A stretch of DNA of 64,000 nt from JBJTIF01 sp046094825 (GCA_046094825.1 JBJTIF010000126.1:1-64000); one strand, 5' to 3'; positions 8,322 to 17,974 are shown, counted from the stretch's first letter. The notes: generated by a model from the letters alone, not told the origin. Numbers and translations: made by a program.

Positions 8322-9583
8322 CCGTGCGCGCCGAGCTCGTCGCGATCGGGACCGAACTCCTCCTCGGGCAGATCGCGAACACGAACGCCCAGTGGATCTC
8401 CGAGCGGCTCGCGGAGACCGGCGTCGACGTGCTCCACCACACCGTCGTCGGCGACAACCACGGTCGCATCGTCGAGGCGCTGCGGCTCGCCGCGTCGCGC
8501 GCCGACGTCGTCATCGCGACGGGGGGCCTCGGGCCGACCGGCGACGACATCACCCGCGACGCGCTCGCCGAGGTGCTCGGAGCGGAGCTGGTCCGCGACC
8601 CCGCGATCGCCGACGCGCTCCGCGCACGGTTCGCGCAGCTCGGACGCACGATGCCGGCGTCGAACCTCGTGCAGGCTGACGTGCCGGTCGGCGCGCGGAC
8701 GATCCCCGCCCGGCTCGGGACGGCACCGGGACTCGCGGCCGAGCGCGACGGGGTCGTCTTCTACGCGCTGCCCGGCGTCCCGGCGGAGATGCGCGACATG
8801 ATGACGCTCGCGGTGCTCCCCGAGCTCGCGGCGCGCACCGGTGGCGGCACGATCGTCTCGCGCGTCATCCGGTGCACGGGCATCGCGGAATCTCGGACCG
8901 GCGAACTGCTCGACGATCTCTTCCGGAGCTCGCGCAACCCAACGCTCGCGTACCTCGCCGGGGGCGGGGAGGTCCGCGTCCGCCTCACCGCACGCGGCGC
9001 GACCCGGGCGGAGGCCGAGTCCGCGATCGATCCGATCGCGGTCGAGGTCGTGGCCCGGCTCGGCGACGCCGTCATCTCCGATCGCGGCGAGGACCTCGAG
9101 ACCCGGATCGTCCGCCTCCTCGTCGAGAGCGGTCGCACGCTCGCCGTCGCGGAGTCGCTCACCGGGGGTGAGGTCGGAGCCCGCCTCACCGCGGTCCCCG
9201 GGGCGTCGGCGGCGTTCCTCGGATCGGTGGGCGCGTACGCGACGGCCGCGAAGGTCGCCCTCCTCGGCGTCGACCCCGACCTCCTCGCGCGCGAGGGCGT
9301 CGTGAGCGAGGCCTGCGCCCTCGCGATGGCCGCCGGGGCGCGCGAGCGCTTCGGCGGCGACGTCGCGCTCGCCCTCACCGGCGTCGCCGGTCCCGACGCG
9401 CAGGACGGCATCGAGCCGGGGACCGTGTGGCTCGGGCTCGTCGCGGACGGCGTCGCCCACGCGCGCCTGCTGCGGATGCCGGGGGAGCGCGCGGCCGTGC
9501 GGCGATGGGCCGCGCAGAACGGTCTCGATCTCGTCCGGCGCCACCTCGAGGGGCGCGAGCTCCCGACCGGCCCTGCCCGCTGA
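8318..9583 (+). CDS. cinA: CinA-family protein (nicotinamide-nucleotide amidohydrolase / ADP-ribose pyrophosphatase)
   Basis: The N-terminal half is the MoaB/COG1058 domain (AELVAIGTELLLGQIANTN, TGGLGPTGDD), found in CinA as a nucleotide pyrophosphatase. The C-terminal half is the PncC amidase domain (AESLTGGEVGARLT, GSVGAYA, ALTGVAGPDAQDG, GTVWLGL). Together they recycle pyridine nucleotides. At 421 residues it is full length. A TTG at 8318 overlaps the upstream stop; a GTG at 8324 giving VRAELVAIG is an equally good start, since many CinA proteins begin there. It ends one base into thpR. cinA just upstream of recA is a very common Gram-positive arrangement. Confidence 0.92.
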   Translation: MTVRAELVAIGTELLLGQIANTNAQWISERLAETGVDVLHHTVVGDNHGRIVEALRLAASRADVVIATGGLGPTGDDITRDALAEVLGAELVRDPAIADALRARFAQLGRTMPASNLVQADVPVGARTIPARLGTAPGLAAERDGVVFYALPGVPAEMRDMMTLAVLPELAARTGGGTIVSRVIRCTGIAESRTGELLDDLFRSSRNPTLAYLAGGGEVRVRLTARGATRAEAESAIDPIAVEVVARLGDAVISDRGEDLETRIVRLLVESGRTLAVAESLTGGEVGARLTAVPGASAAFLGSVGAYATAAKVALLGVDPDLLAREGVVSEACALAMAAGARERFGGDVALALTGVAGPDAQDGIEPGTVWLGLVADGVAHARLLRMPGERAAVRRWAAQNGLDLVRRHLEGRELPTGPAR

Positions 9584-10125
9584 TGCCCGGCGGGTCGATC
9601 CGCCTCTTCGTGGGGGTCCCGGTCCCGGATGCGGCCGTCGCGTCGGCAGCCGCCGCGGCTGGTCGTCTCCTCACCGACCGGTCCGCCCGTGTCGTCCCTG
9701 CGGGCTCCCACCACGTGACCCTCCGGTTCCTCGGCGCGGTGACCGAGGGCGACCTCCCCTCGCTCGTCGCGGCGATCGCCCTCGCGACCTCCGACGTCCC
9801 GGCGACGTCCGCCCGGCTCCGCGGGCTCGGGGCCTTCCCCGGCGGACGGCGGCGCGCCCGGATCCTGTGGGCGGGCGTCGCAGATGACGGGACCCTCGCC
9901 CGCCTCGCGGCCGCGCTCCGGGACCTGCCCGGGGATCGGCCACAGGAGCCCTTCGTCGCCCACGTCACGCTCGCCCGATACGACCCCCCGGCCCGGGTCC
10001 CGGAGGCCTCCGATGCCCCGGGCGGCCCCGTCGGGGAGGCCTTCCCGGTCGACCGGGTCGTCCTCTACCGCAGCCGCCCGGGGTCGGCCTACGAGCCCCT
10101 CGAGATCTTCCCCCTGGGTCGTTGA
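9583..10125 (+). CDS. thpR: RNA 2',3'-cyclic phosphodiesterase (2'-5' RNA ligase family)
   Basis: The 180-residue 2H-phosphoesterase has the two diagnostic HxTx motifs HVTLRFLG (about residue 45) and HVTLARY (about residue 127), which form the active site that opens 2',3'-cyclic phosphates. FVGVPVPDAA at the N-terminus is also typical. The ATG overlaps the cinA stop (TGATG), so it is the last gene of the ftsK-side run before the recA promoter. The cellular substrate of bacterial ThpR is poorly known. Confidence 0.9.
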   Translation: MPGGSIRLFVGVPVPDAAVASAAAAAGRLLTDRSARVVPAGSHHVTLRFLGAVTEGDLPSLVAAIALATSDVPATSARLRGLGAFPGGRRRARILWAGVADDGTLARLAAALRDLPGDRPQEPFVAHVTLARYDPPARVPEASDAPGGPVGEAFPVDRVVLYRSRPGSAYEPLEIFPLGR

Positions 10126-10150
10126 CCCCGAACATACGTTCGGATACCGT
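10122..10150 (+). promoter_or_regulatory. recA promoter with LexA (SOS) box
   Basis: TTGACC (10122-10127) and TACCGT (10145-10150) are 17 bases apart. The spacer holds CGAACATACGTTCG (10129-10142), a perfect match to the Gram-positive/actinobacterial LexA consensus CGAACRNRYGTTYG. LexA bound there would block RNA polymerase, and DNA damage would release it. The -35 overlaps the end of thpR. Confidence 0.88.
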
Positions 10151-10151
10151 T

Positions 10152-10258
10152 CCCACGTTGCACGTGGGTAACTACGACGATGTAATCCATGTCAGCGCCG
10201 GGGGCTAGCGTCCCCCGTCCGGGCGGAGGAACGCCCGGCCGGGCAGCTGCCCGGACGG
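10152..10258 (+). other. Structured 5' leader of recA
   Basis: About 120 bases separate the predicted start of transcription (around 10157) and the recA ATG. They hold a 7-bp hairpin, CCCACGT (10152-10158) with ACGTGGG (10162-10168), and a 10-bp inverted repeat, CCGTCCGGGC (10215-10224) with GCCCGGACGG (10249-10258). A 16-base palindrome at 10239-10254 competes with the second stem, so two folds are mutually exclusive. No known RNA family was recognised. Confidence 0.4.
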
Positions 10259-10275
10259 ACCAGGAGGAGGCTCCG

Positions 10276-11412
10276 ATGGCTTCGGCTTCGCCCGACCGCG
10301 ACAAGATGCTCGACGTCGCTCTGTCCCAGATCGAGAAGCAGCACGGGAAGGGCGCGGTCATGCGCCTCGGAGAGCACCCGATGGGAGCCGGTATCTCGGT
10401 GATCCCGACGGGGTCGCTCGCGCTCGACATCGCGCTCGGAGTCGGCGGCATCCCACGGGGCCGGATCATGGAGGTCTTCGGTCCCGAGGGATCCGGCAAG
10501 ACGACCGTGACGCTCCACATCATCGCCGAGGCGCAGCGCCGGGGCGGCATCGCCGCGTTCATCGATGCGGAGCACGCGCTCGACCCGACGTACGCGCAGC
10601 GGCTCGGCGTGAACATCGAGGAGCTCCTCGTCTCGCAGCCCGACTCGGGAGAGCAGGCGCTCGAGATCGCGGACATGCTCGTCCGCTCGGGCGCGCTCGA
10701 CCTCGTCGTCATCGACTCGGTGGCGGCGCTCGTGCCGCGCGCCGAGATCGAGGGTGAGATGGGCGACTCGCATGTCGGACTCCAAGCCCGGCTCATGTCC
10801 CAGGCGATGCGCAAGCTCGCAGGGACGCTCTCGCGGTACGACACCACTGCGATCTTCATCAACCAGCTCCGCGAGAAGATCGGCGTGATGTTCGGCAACC
10901 CCGAGACGACGACGGGTGGCCGCGCGCTGAAGTTCTACTCCTCGATCCGCCTCGACGTCCGCAAGGTCGAGAACCTGAAGGACGGCACGGACGTCGTCGG
11001 TTCGCGCACCCGCGTGAAGGTCGTGAAGAACAAGGTCGCGCCGCCCTTCCGGCAGTGCGAGTTCGACATCATGTACGGGACGGGTATCTCCCGCGAGGGG
11101 AGCCTCCTGGACGTCGGCGTCGACCTCGAGATCGTGAAGAAGTCCGGCGCCTGGTTCACCTACGAGGGCGAGCAGCTCGGCCAGGGACGGGAGAACGCTC
11201 GCCAGTTCCTCGCGGAGCACCGGGACCTCGCCGAGGAGATCGAGCGCAAGGTGCGCGAGGCGGTCGGGCTGAGTTCGTTCGGCGTCGGTGGCGACGCCCC
11301 GGCGATCGCCCCGGCACCGGTGGCGGACCTCGCGGAGGACGACCTCCCCGCCGACAAGGCCGCAGCGAAGCCGCGGGAACGGGCCGGCGCGGGTACCCCC
11401 GCCGGGGCGTGA
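10276..11412 (+). CDS. recA: Recombinase A
   Basis: The ATP-dependent strand-exchange protein of homologous repair and co-protease for LexA. At 378 residues it is slightly long because of an Ala/Pro-rich tail. It shows Walker [10 protein letters not shown] (about residue 74), the make-ATP-work region [10 protein letters not shown], Walker [14 protein letters not shown], loop 2 [22 protein letters not shown], of which [16 protein letters not shown] is the signature, and the polymerisation motif IEKQHGKG near the N-terminus. The ATG at 10276 follows GGAGGAGG. An upstream in-frame ATG at 10189 would add 29 non-conserved residues and lacks a ribosome-binding site. It overlaps recX by four bases. 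Confidence 0.98.
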   Translation: MASASPDRDKMLDVALSQIEKQHGKGAVMRLGEHPMGAGISVIPTGSLALDIALGVGGIPRGRIMEVFGPEGSGKTTVTLHIIAEAQRRGGIAAFIDAEHALDPTYAQRLGVNIEELLVSQPDSGEQALEIADMLVRSGALDLVVIDSVAALVPRAEIEGEMGDSHVGLQARLMSQAMRKLAGTLSRYDTTAIFINQLREKIGVMFGNPETTTGGRALKFYSSIRLDVRKVENLKDGTDVVGSRTRVKVVKNKVAPPFRQCEFDIMYGTGISREGSLLDVGVDLEIVKKSGAWFTYEGEQLGQGRENARQFLAEHRDLAEEIERKVREAVGLSSFGVGGDAPAIAPAPVADLAEDDLPADKAAAKPRERAGAGTPAGA

Positions 11413-11927
11413 CGATCCCGCAGGGCCGAGGGCGCGCTCGGGAGCCGAAGCAGCCGCTCCCGCTCCACGAGCGCGCCCTCGGCCTCCTCGCGGTCCGGCA
11501 GCGCTCGCGCCGGGAGCTCCGCTCACGGCTCCTGCGGGCAGGCTTCGAAGCCGTCGCGGTCGATGAGGAGCTCACCGCGCTCGAATCCGTCGGCCTCATC
11601 GACGACGACGCGTTCGCGCGCTCGGTCGTGGAGCAGGCAGCGGGTCGTCGGCTCCAGGGCCGCCGGGCCGTCGCCTCGGCACTCTCGGCCAAGGGGGTCG
11701 ACCGCGGGACGATCGAGCGGGCGCTCGATGAGCTCGACGGGCCGGGGGAGGAGGAGCGGGCGTTCGCGCTCGCTCGGACCCGCGCCTCGCGGCTCGTCGG
11801 CGCACCACCGGAGGCCGCGGCGCGCCGGCTCACGGACTTCCTCGCCCGTCGCGGTTACGCGCCGGGCCTCGCCCGTCGCGCCGCGGCGGCCGCGCTCTCC
11901 GTGGATCCCGACCCCGCGGATGCCTGA
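11409..11927 (+). CDS. recX: Regulatory protein RecX
   Basis: RecX binds the RecA filament and limits its activity. The 172-residue helical protein has the three-helix repeats of the family: [20 protein letters not shown], then [19 protein letters not shown] with the hallmark 'dD..yA' region, then [19 protein letters not shown]. Its GTG start is inside the recA stop (GTGA), the usual translational coupling that keeps RecX low relative to RecA. It should therefore also be induced by DNA damage through the recA promoter. Confidence 0.92.
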   Translation: MTIPQGRGRAREPKQPLPLHERALGLLAVRQRSRRELRSRLLRAGFEAVAVDEELTALESVGLIDDDAFARSVVEQAAGRRLQGRRAVASALSAKGVDRGTIERALDELDGPGEEERAFALARTRASRLVGAPPEAAARRLTDFLARRGYAPGLARRAAAAALSVDPDPADA

Positions 11928-11931
11928 CGCC

Positions 11932-11961
11932 TTGTCTGCCGTCGCAGACCGGTCGTACCCT
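11932..11961 (+). promoter_or_regulatory. Possible promoter and long leader for rny
   Basis: TTGTCT (11932-11937) and TACCCT (11956-11961) are 18 bases apart, just after recX. Transcription from here would give a leader of about 180 bases before the rny ATG. The leader begins with the small inverted repeat GTACCC/GGGTAC. A 23-codon ORF (ATG 12013 to TAG 12084) lies inside it, but has no clear ribosome-binding site. Nothing else is recognised between 11928 and 12148. Confidence 0.35.
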
Positions 11962-12148
11962 GATGGGGTACCGGTAGGACCCGAGGCAGCACTTCGACAC
12001 GTGAACGTCCCGATGACCATCCAGACCGACACCATCGACCGGAGGACCGAGGACCCGCCCCGACCGGGGCTCGTCGCACCCTAGTCCGCCGACCGGACAC
12101 GTTCGAAGCGGCATCCCGGGCCCTCCCTCGGACACGGAGGAGGACCGG

Positions 12149-13681
12149 ATGGAGACGGCGTACGTCGCAGCGGTCGCCCTGCTCGTCGGCGGCCTCGTCG
12201 GTTTCGCCGTGCGGCGCGCGCTGGGCACTCGGCAGGTGCACGGGGCCGAGGTGCGGGCACAGCGGCTCGTGGCCGATGCCGAGCGGGAGGCCGAGCGCCT
12301 CACCCGCGAGGCCCTCGTCGAGGCGAAGGAGCAGATCGGCGCGCTCCGGCGCGAGACGGAGGAGGACCTCCGCGTCCGTCGCGAGGACGTGACTCGGCTC
12401 GAGTCTCGGCTCCTCGCGCGCGAGGAGAGCCTCGATCGCAAGCTCGAGGACGTCGAGCGGCGCGCGGAGGAGCTCGCGGATCGCGACGCGCGGCTCCGGA
12501 CGGTGCGCGAACAGCTCGAGCAGGCGGCCGGAGAGCATCGCGCCGCCCTCGAGCGCATCGCCCAGCTCACGACGCAGGAGGCGAAGGACGCGATCGTCGC
12601 GCAGGTGGTGGAGCAGGCCCGCCGCGAGGCGATGGTGAGCGTCCGCGAGCTCGAGCAGCGAGCGCGTGAGGAGGGCGAACAGCGGGCCCGGAAGATCGTG
12701 ACGACGGCGATCCAGCGCGTCGCCTCGGAGCAGACCGCGGAATCGAGCGTGTCGGTGTTCCCGTTGCCCTCGGAGGACATGAAGGGGCGGATCATCGGTC
12801 GCGAGGGCCGCAACATTCGCAGCTTCGAGGCGGTGACCGGCGTGAACCTCATCATCGACGACACCCCGGAGGCGGTCGTGCTCTCGAGCTTCGATCCGGT
12901 CCGCCGCGAGACGGCACGCCTCACCCTCGAGAAGCTCGTCGCCGACGGACGGATCCACCCGTCGCGGATCGAGGAGATGCACGAGCGGTCGGTGCGCGAG
13001 GTCGACGAGCAGATCCGCCGGGCCGGAGAGGATGCGACGATCGAGGTCGGCATCACCGATCTCCACCCCGAGCTCGTGAAGCTCCTCGGACGGCTGCGGT
13101 TCCGCACCTCGTACGGTCAGAACGTCCTGCGCCACCTCGTCGAGTCCGCGCACATCGCGGCCGCGATCGCCGCGGAACTCGGGGTCGACCCCCGCGTCGC
13201 GAAGCGCGGCGCGTTCCTCCACGACATCGGAAAGGCGGTGACGCCCGAGGTGGAGGGGTCCCACGCCCTCATCGGGGCGGAGATCGCGCGTCGACTCCAG
13301 GAGCCCGAGGACGTCGTCCACTGCATCGAGTCGCACCACGGTGAGGTGGAGCAGCGCTCGATCGACGCCGTGCTCGCCCAGGTGGCGGACGGCATCTCCG
13401 GAGGTCGCCCGGGAGCCCGCCGCGAGAACCTCGAGACGTACGTGAAGCGCCTCCAGCGGCTCGAGGAGCTCTGCCTGGCCCATCCCGGCGTCGAGAAGGT
13501 CTACGCGATGCAGGCGGGCCGCGACGTGCGGGTCATGGTGAAGCCCGAGGAGCTCGACGACATCGCCGCTCAGCTCCTCGCGCGCGACATCGCGAAGCAG
13601 GTCGAGGAGGAGCTCCAGTACCCCGGGCAGATCCGGATCACCGTCGTGCGGGAGATGCGCTCCGTGGAGTTCGCGAAGTAG
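12149..13681 (+). CDS. rny: Ribonuclease Y
   Basis: A membrane-anchored endoribonuclease that starts mRNA decay. The 510 residues show one N-terminal membrane helix (about 4-22) and a long charged coiled coil (about 30-190). A KH RNA-binding domain follows, with GRIIGREGRNIRSFE (about 212-226) and the continuation VNLIIDDTPEAV. The HD catalytic domain contains AHIAAAIAAELG and KRGAFLHDIGKAV (about 350-365), with the metal-binding His-Asp pair. GGAGGAGGA precedes the ATG. The length is normal (about 510-520). It abuts miaB with no gap. RNase Y after recA/recX is typical of Chloroflexota, Firmicutes and some deep actinobacteria, not of Streptomyces or Mycobacterium. Confidence 0.95.
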   Translation: METAYVAAVALLVGGLVGFAVRRALGTRQVHGAEVRAQRLVADAEREAERLTREALVEAKEQIGALRRETEEDLRVRREDVTRLESRLLAREESLDRKLEDVERRAEELADRDARLRTVREQLEQAAGEHRAALERIAQLTTQEAKDAIVAQVVEQARREAMVSVRELEQRAREEGEQRARKIVTTAIQRVASEQTAESSVSVFPLPSEDMKGRIIGREGRNIRSFEAVTGVNLIIDDTPEAVVLSSFDPVRRETARLTLEKLVADGRIHPSRIEEMHERSVREVDEQIRRAGEDATIEVGITDLHPELVKLLGRLRFRTSYGQNVLRHLVESAHIAAAIAAELGVDPRVAKRGAFLHDIGKAVTPEVEGSHALIGAEIARRLQEPEDVVHCIESHHGEVEQRSIDAVLAQVADGISGGRPGARRENLETYVKRLQRLEELCLAHPGVEKVYAMQAGRDVRVMVKPEELDDIAAQLLARDIAKQVEEELQYPGQIRITVVREMRSVEFAK

Positions 13682-15022
13682 ATGCGCGGCCGCTACCTCC
13701 TCCGGACGTTCGGCTGCCAGATGAACGAGCACGACTCCGAGCGCATCGCGGGGCTCCTCGAGGGCGAGGGGCTCGTCGCGACCGAGGTCGCGGGGGAGGC
13801 CGAGGTCATCGTCCTGAACACCTGCGCCGTCCGCGAGAACGCCGACAACCGCCTCTACGGCAACCTCGGGCACCTGCGGCCCCTGAAGATCGCGAACCCT
13901 CGGCTCCGGATCGTGGTCGCCGGGTGCCTCGCCCAGAAGGACCGGGGCGAGATCCAGCGGCGGGCACCCTGGGTGGACGTCGTCGTCGGCACCCACGCGC
14001 TGCCCGGCCTCCTCGAACTCATCCGGCGGTCGGAGGAGGAGGGGCCGCTCATGGACGTCGCGGAGTACACGGAGACGTTCGCGAGCGCCCTGCCGGCGGT
14101 CCGGGACTCGGCCCACAGCGCGTGGGTCTCGATCGCGGTCGGGTGCGACAACGCCTGCACGTTCTGCATCGTCCCGCTCGTCCGCGGACCGCAGCGCTCG
14201 CGCGCCGTGGGCGACGTCCTCGCCGAGGTGCAGGGCCTCGTCGACCGGGGTGTCGTCGAGATCACGCTCCTCGGACAGAACGTGAACACGTTCGGCCGCG
14301 ATCTCACGGTCCCCGGCTCCGATCGCCGTTCGCGCTTCGCGGAGCTCCTCCGCGCCGTCTGCGCGGTCGACGGCCTGCGACGGCTCCGGTTCACGAGCCC
14401 CCATCCCCACGACTTCACGCCCGACGTCATCGCCGCGATGGCGGAGACGCCGTCCGTGTGCGAGCACATCCATTTCCCGCTCCAGTCGGGGTCCGACCGC
14501 ATCCTGCGGACGATGCAGCGGTCGTACCGGGCCGAGCGGTACCTCGGGTGGCTGGACGCGATCCGAGCGGCGATCCCGGAGGTCGCCGTGTCCACCGACG
14601 TGATCGTCGGGTTCCCCGGGGAGACCGAGGACGACTTCGCGGCCACCCTCGATGTCGTCGGACGGGCGGGGTTCGATCAGGCGTACACGTTCCAGTACTC
14701 GCCGAGACCGGGGACGGTCGCGGGCTCGATGGAGGACCAGGTCGCGAAGGAGGTCGTGCAGGAGCGCTTCGAGCGACTCGTCGCGCTCCAGGAGGGCATC
14801 TCCCTCGAGCGCATGCGGGGTCGCCTCGGGCAGGTCGAGGAGGTCCTCGTCGAGGGGACGGGGCGCAAGGGCGGGGTGCAGGGCAGGACGCGGACGAACC
14901 GCGTCGTCCACCTCCCGGAGGACGGGTCGCCGATCGTCGCCGGAACGTTCCTCGACGCCCGGATCGTCTCCGCGCACCCGCACCACCTCGTGGCCGAGCG
15001 GGTCCCGGCCGCGGTCGCATGA
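13682..15022 (+). CDS. miaB: tRNA-2-methylthio-N6-dimethylallyladenosine synthase
   Basis: A radical-SAM methylthiotransferase that modifies A37 of tRNAs reading UNN codons, acting on the product of MiaA, which is encoded next. The 446 residues show the N-terminal UPF0004 domain with three cluster cysteines ([30 protein letters not shown]). The radical-SAM core has [16 protein letters not shown] (CxxxCxxC, about residue 157), and the C-terminal TRAM RNA-binding domain has [14 protein letters not shown]. The ATG is directly after the rny stop. The end overlaps miaA by four bases. Confidence 0.95.
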   Translation: MRGRYLLRTFGCQMNEHDSERIAGLLEGEGLVATEVAGEAEVIVLNTCAVRENADNRLYGNLGHLRPLKIANPRLRIVVAGCLAQKDRGEIQRRAPWVDVVVGTHALPGLLELIRRSEEEGPLMDVAEYTETFASALPAVRDSAHSAWVSIAVGCDNACTFCIVPLVRGPQRSRAVGDVLAEVQGLVDRGVVEITLLGQNVNTFGRDLTVPGSDRRSRFAELLRAVCAVDGLRRLRFTSPHPHDFTPDVIAAMAETPSVCEHIHFPLQSGSDRILRTMQRSYRAERYLGWLDAIRAAIPEVAVSTDVIVGFPGETEDDFAATLDVVGRAGFDQAYTFQYSPRPGTVAGSMEDQVAKEVVQERFERLVALQEGISLERMRGRLGQVEEVLVEGTGRKGGVQGRTRTNRVVHLPEDGSPIVAGTFLDARIVSAHPHHLVAERVPAAVA

Positions 15023-15942
15023 CGGGTCCCCTCCTCGCCCTCGTCGGTCCGACCGCGAGCGGCAAGACGGCGGTGGCCCTCGCGATCGCCGAGGCGCTCG
15101 ACGCGGAGATCGTCTCCGTCGACTCGATGCTCCTGTACCGCGGGCTGGACATCGGGACGGCCAAGCCGACGCCCGCGGAGCGCGCCCGCGTCCCGCACCA
15201 CCTCGTCGACATCGCGGACCCGGGGGAGGCGTTCTCCGTGCAGCGCTACCAGGAGCTCGCACGCGTCGCGCTCGCGGGCATCGCGGCCCGGGGCCGGCGG
15301 GCGCTCCTCGTCGGAGGGTCCGGGCTCTACTTCCGGGCGGTCGTCGACGACCTCGAGTTCCCCGCGACCGATCCCGACCTCCGCGCCGCGCTCGAGGCCG
15401 AGGCGGAGCGGGAGGGGCAGCCCGCCCTCTACGCGCGGCTCGCCGCGACCGATCCGATCGCGGCGAGCCGCATCGAGCCCGGCAACGTGCGCCGGACGGT
15501 GCGGGCGCTCGAGGTCGCGGCGGTGACCGGTCGGCCCTTCTCGTCCTTCGGGAGCGACTGGGGGGCCTACCCGAGCGAGCGCGTCAGAGCCGTGGGGGTG
15601 CTCCCGGATCGCGCGGCGATCGACCGACGCATCGAGGCGCGCGTCCGTTCGATGGTCGACGCGGGGTTCGTCGACGAGGTGCGCGGCCTGCTCGCGCGCG
15701 GGGGCATCGGGCGCATCACCGCCGGGCAGGCCATCGGCTACGCTGACGTCGCGCGCCATCTGGCAGGGGAGACGACGATCGAGGACGCGATCGAGGCGAC
15801 GGTCCGGCGGACCCGGGCGCTCGCGCGTCGCCAGATCGCCTGGTTCCGTCGCGACCCCCGCGTGGAGTGGATCGCGACGCCCGATGGCGCCGAGGCCGTC
15901 GCGGGCGAACTCCTCGACCGCCTCGCCGGGAGGGCGGCGTGA
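15019..15942 (+). CDS. miaA: tRNA dimethylallyltransferase
   Basis: It puts the dimethylallyl group on A37 of tRNA, the substrate that MiaB then methylthiolates. The 307-residue protein begins with the P-loop [11 protein letters not shown]. It keeps [28 protein letters not shown] and the C-terminal [11 protein letters not shown] region; in most homologues the motif is 'DSMQvYrg', so Leu replaces Gln after Met here. The ATG overlaps the miaB stop (ATGA). Its own stop overlaps the dapF GTG, making one continuous rny-miaB-miaA-dapF-dapL run. Confidence 0.94.
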   Translation: MTGPLLALVGPTASGKTAVALAIAEALDAEIVSVDSMLLYRGLDIGTAKPTPAERARVPHHLVDIADPGEAFSVQRYQELARVALAGIAARGRRALLVGGSGLYFRAVVDDLEFPATDPDLRAALEAEAEREGQPALYARLAATDPIAASRIEPGNVRRTVRALEVAAVTGRPFSSFGSDWGAYPSERVRAVGVLPDRAAIDRRIEARVRSMVDAGFVDEVRGLLARGGIGRITAGQAIGYADVARHLAGETTIEDAIEATVRRTRALARRQIAWFRRDPRVEWIATPDGAEAVAGELLDRLAGRAA

Positions 15943-16820
15943 GCGCCCCGGTCGACCTCGCCGTCTCGAAGTACCACGGCACCGGCAACGACTTCGTCAT
16001 GGTCCTCGACCTCGAGGACGCGCGACCGATCGACGCCCCGCTCGCCGCGGCCCTCTGCGACCGGAGGTTCGGGGTCGGTGGAGACGGCGTGATCCGCGTC
16101 ACCCGCGACCCCGACGGCGCCGACCTGTTCATGGACTACCGCAACGCCGACGGCTCGCTCGCGGAGATGTGCGGCAACGGTATCCGGTGCCTCGCCGCGT
16201 TCGCCGTCGACCGCGGCGTGCGCTCGTCCGACACGCTCACCGTCGGGACCCGTTCGGGACGCAAGCACCTCCGGCTCGACCTCGACGCGGGGTGCGTCCG
16301 GAGCGTGACGGTCGCGATGGGGGCGCCGGCACTCGAACCCGCGGCGATCCCGATGGCGGGTCCTTCGGCGCAGCCACTCATCGGGGCCCCGTTCGACGCA
16401 CCCGACGGTCGCACGTATCGGGCGACCGCCGTCTCGATGGGCAACCCGCACCTCGTCCTCCACCTCGAGGACGATCCGACCACCGCCCCGGTGACGACGC
16501 TCGGTCCCGCCATCGAGCGCGACCCCCGGTTCCCCGAAGGGGTGAACGTCGAGTTCGCCCAGGTCCGCGACGGCGTCGTCGTCGCGCGCGTGTGGGAGCG
16601 CGGGGTGGGCGAGACGAAGGCCTGCGGCACGGGCGCCTGCGCCGTCGTCGTCGCGACCCACGCCAGCGGGCTCACCGCCGCGCGCGCGACGGTCCGGTTC
16701 CCGGGGGGCGACCTCCTCGTCGAACGCGGCGAGGACGATGTCACGCTCACCGGCCCCGCGGAGCGAGCGTTCGACGGGGTCGTCCCCGCGTCCTGGTTCT
16801 CGGCACGGGGGTTCGCGTGA
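15939..16820 (+). CDS. dapF: Diaminopimelate epimerase
   Basis: It converts LL- to meso-diaminopimelate for peptidoglycan and lysine. At 293 residues it is of normal length. It has the substrate entry motif YHGTGNDFVMV and the first catalytic cysteine in AEMCGNGIRCLAAF. The middle motif is VSMGNPHLVL, and the second catalytic cysteine is in ETKACGTGACAVV. The start is a GTG overlapping miaA. The next gene, dapL, makes the LL-diaminopimelate that DapF uses, so the pair forms a functional unit. Confidence 0.95.
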   Translation: MSAPVDLAVSKYHGTGNDFVMVLDLEDARPIDAPLAAALCDRRFGVGGDGVIRVTRDPDGADLFMDYRNADGSLAEMCGNGIRCLAAFAVDRGVRSSDTLTVGTRSGRKHLRLDLDAGCVRSVTVAMGAPALEPAAIPMAGPSAQPLIGAPFDAPDGRTYRATAVSMGNPHLVLHLEDDPTTAPVTTLGPAIERDPRFPEGVNVEFAQVRDGVVVARVWERGVGETKACGTGACAVVVATHASGLTAARATVRFPGGDLLVERGEDDVTLTGPAERAFDGVVPASWFSARGFA

Positions 16821-17971
16821 GACCGGCGGCCCGCGTGGACGCGCTGCCTCCGTACCTCTTCGCCTCGCTCGACGCGAAGCTCTCCGCCCGCCGCGCGCAG
16901 GGCGTCGACGTGATCTCGCTCGGGGTCGGCGACCCCGATCTCCCGACGCCCGACTACGTGCTCGACGCGATGCGCGAGGCGATCGCCGATCCCGCCACGC
17001 ACCGGTACCCGAGCTACATCGGGAGCCCGGAGTTCCGTCGGGCCGTCGCCGACTGGTACCGGCGGCGCTTCGCCGTGGAGCTCGACCCCGACATGGAGGT
17101 CATGGCGCTCATCGGGTCGAAGGAGGGTCTCGGCCACCTCTCGTTCGCCTTCGTCGACCCCGGGGACGAGGCGCTCGTCCCCGACCCCGGCTACCCCGTC
17201 TACGCGACGTCGACGCGCCTCGCGGGCGGGACCCCCGTGTCGCTCCCGATGCCCGCCGAGCGCGGATTCCTCCCCGACCTCGATGCGGTCGCCCCGGGCG
17301 CGCGCACGAAGCTCCTGTGGCTGAACGTCCCGACGAACCCCACCGCGGCGGTCGCCGACCTCGGGACGTTCGAGCGCGCGGTCGCGTTCGCCCGCGAGCA
17401 CGACCTCCTGCTCGCCCACGACGCGGCGTACTCCGAGATCACCTTCGACGGCTACGTCGCTCCGTCGGTGCTCCAGGTTCCCGGTGCGAAGGACGTCGCC
17501 CTCGAGTTCGGATCGCTCTCGAAGTTCTTCAACATGACCGGGTGGCGGATCGGCTGGGCCGTCGGTTCCGCGGAGGCGCTCCGGGCGCTCGGGGTCGTGA
17601 AGACGAACCTCGACTCGGGGCAGTTCACGGCGATCCAGCGCGCCGCCATCGCGGCCCTGGAGCGCCCGCTCACCGACCTCGATGGCCTCCGCGCGACGTA
17701 CCGCGATCGGCGTGACCGCATCGTCTCGACGCTGAACGGCCTCGGGTGGCGCCTCGAGCCCCCGAAGGGGTCCTGCTACGTGTGGGCTCCGACGCCGGAG
17801 GGGATGACCTCGACGGCGTTCGCCGACCTCCTCCTCGACCGGGCGGGCGTGTTCGTCGCACCGGGGAGCGGGTACGGGGCGCGGGGCGAGGGCTACGTCC
17901 GCTTCTCGCTCACGGTGGCCGACGACCGCCTCGACGAGGCGCTCGAGCGCCTCCGGACGACCCTCGCCTAG
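16817..17971 (+). CDS. dapL: LL-diaminopimelate aminotransferase (class I/II PLP enzyme)
   Basis: A 384-residue fold-type I aminotransferase. It has SLGVGDPDLPTP near the N-terminus, HRYPSYIGSPEFR, the NVPTNPT asparagine loop, the AHDAAYSEITFDGY tyrosine/aspartate region, and the PLP lysine in SLSKFFNMTGWRIGW. These resemble the DapL of Chloroflexota, cyanobacteria and deep actinobacteria, which aminates tetrahydrodipicolinate directly with glutamate and skips the succinyl or acetyl steps. Close relatives include general aspartate-type aminotransferases, so the substrate rests mainly on its overlap with dapF and the presence of dapA and dapB in the window. The GTG overlaps the dapF stop. Confidence 0.82.
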   Translation: MRPAARVDALPPYLFASLDAKLSARRAQGVDVISLGVGDPDLPTPDYVLDAMREAIADPATHRYPSYIGSPEFRRAVADWYRRRFAVELDPDMEVMALIGSKEGLGHLSFAFVDPGDEALVPDPGYPVYATSTRLAGGTPVSLPMPAERGFLPDLDAVAPGARTKLLWLNVPTNPTAAVADLGTFERAVAFAREHDLLLAHDAAYSEITFDGYVAPSVLQVPGAKDVALEFGSLSKFFNMTGWRIGWAVGSAEALRALGVVKTNLDSGQFTAIQRAAIAALERPLTDLDGLRATYRDRRDRIVSTLNGLGWRLEPPKGSCYVWAPTPEGMTSTAFADLLLDRAGVFVAPGSGYGARGEGYVRFSLTVADDRLDEALERLRTTLA

Positions 17972-17974
17972 CCC

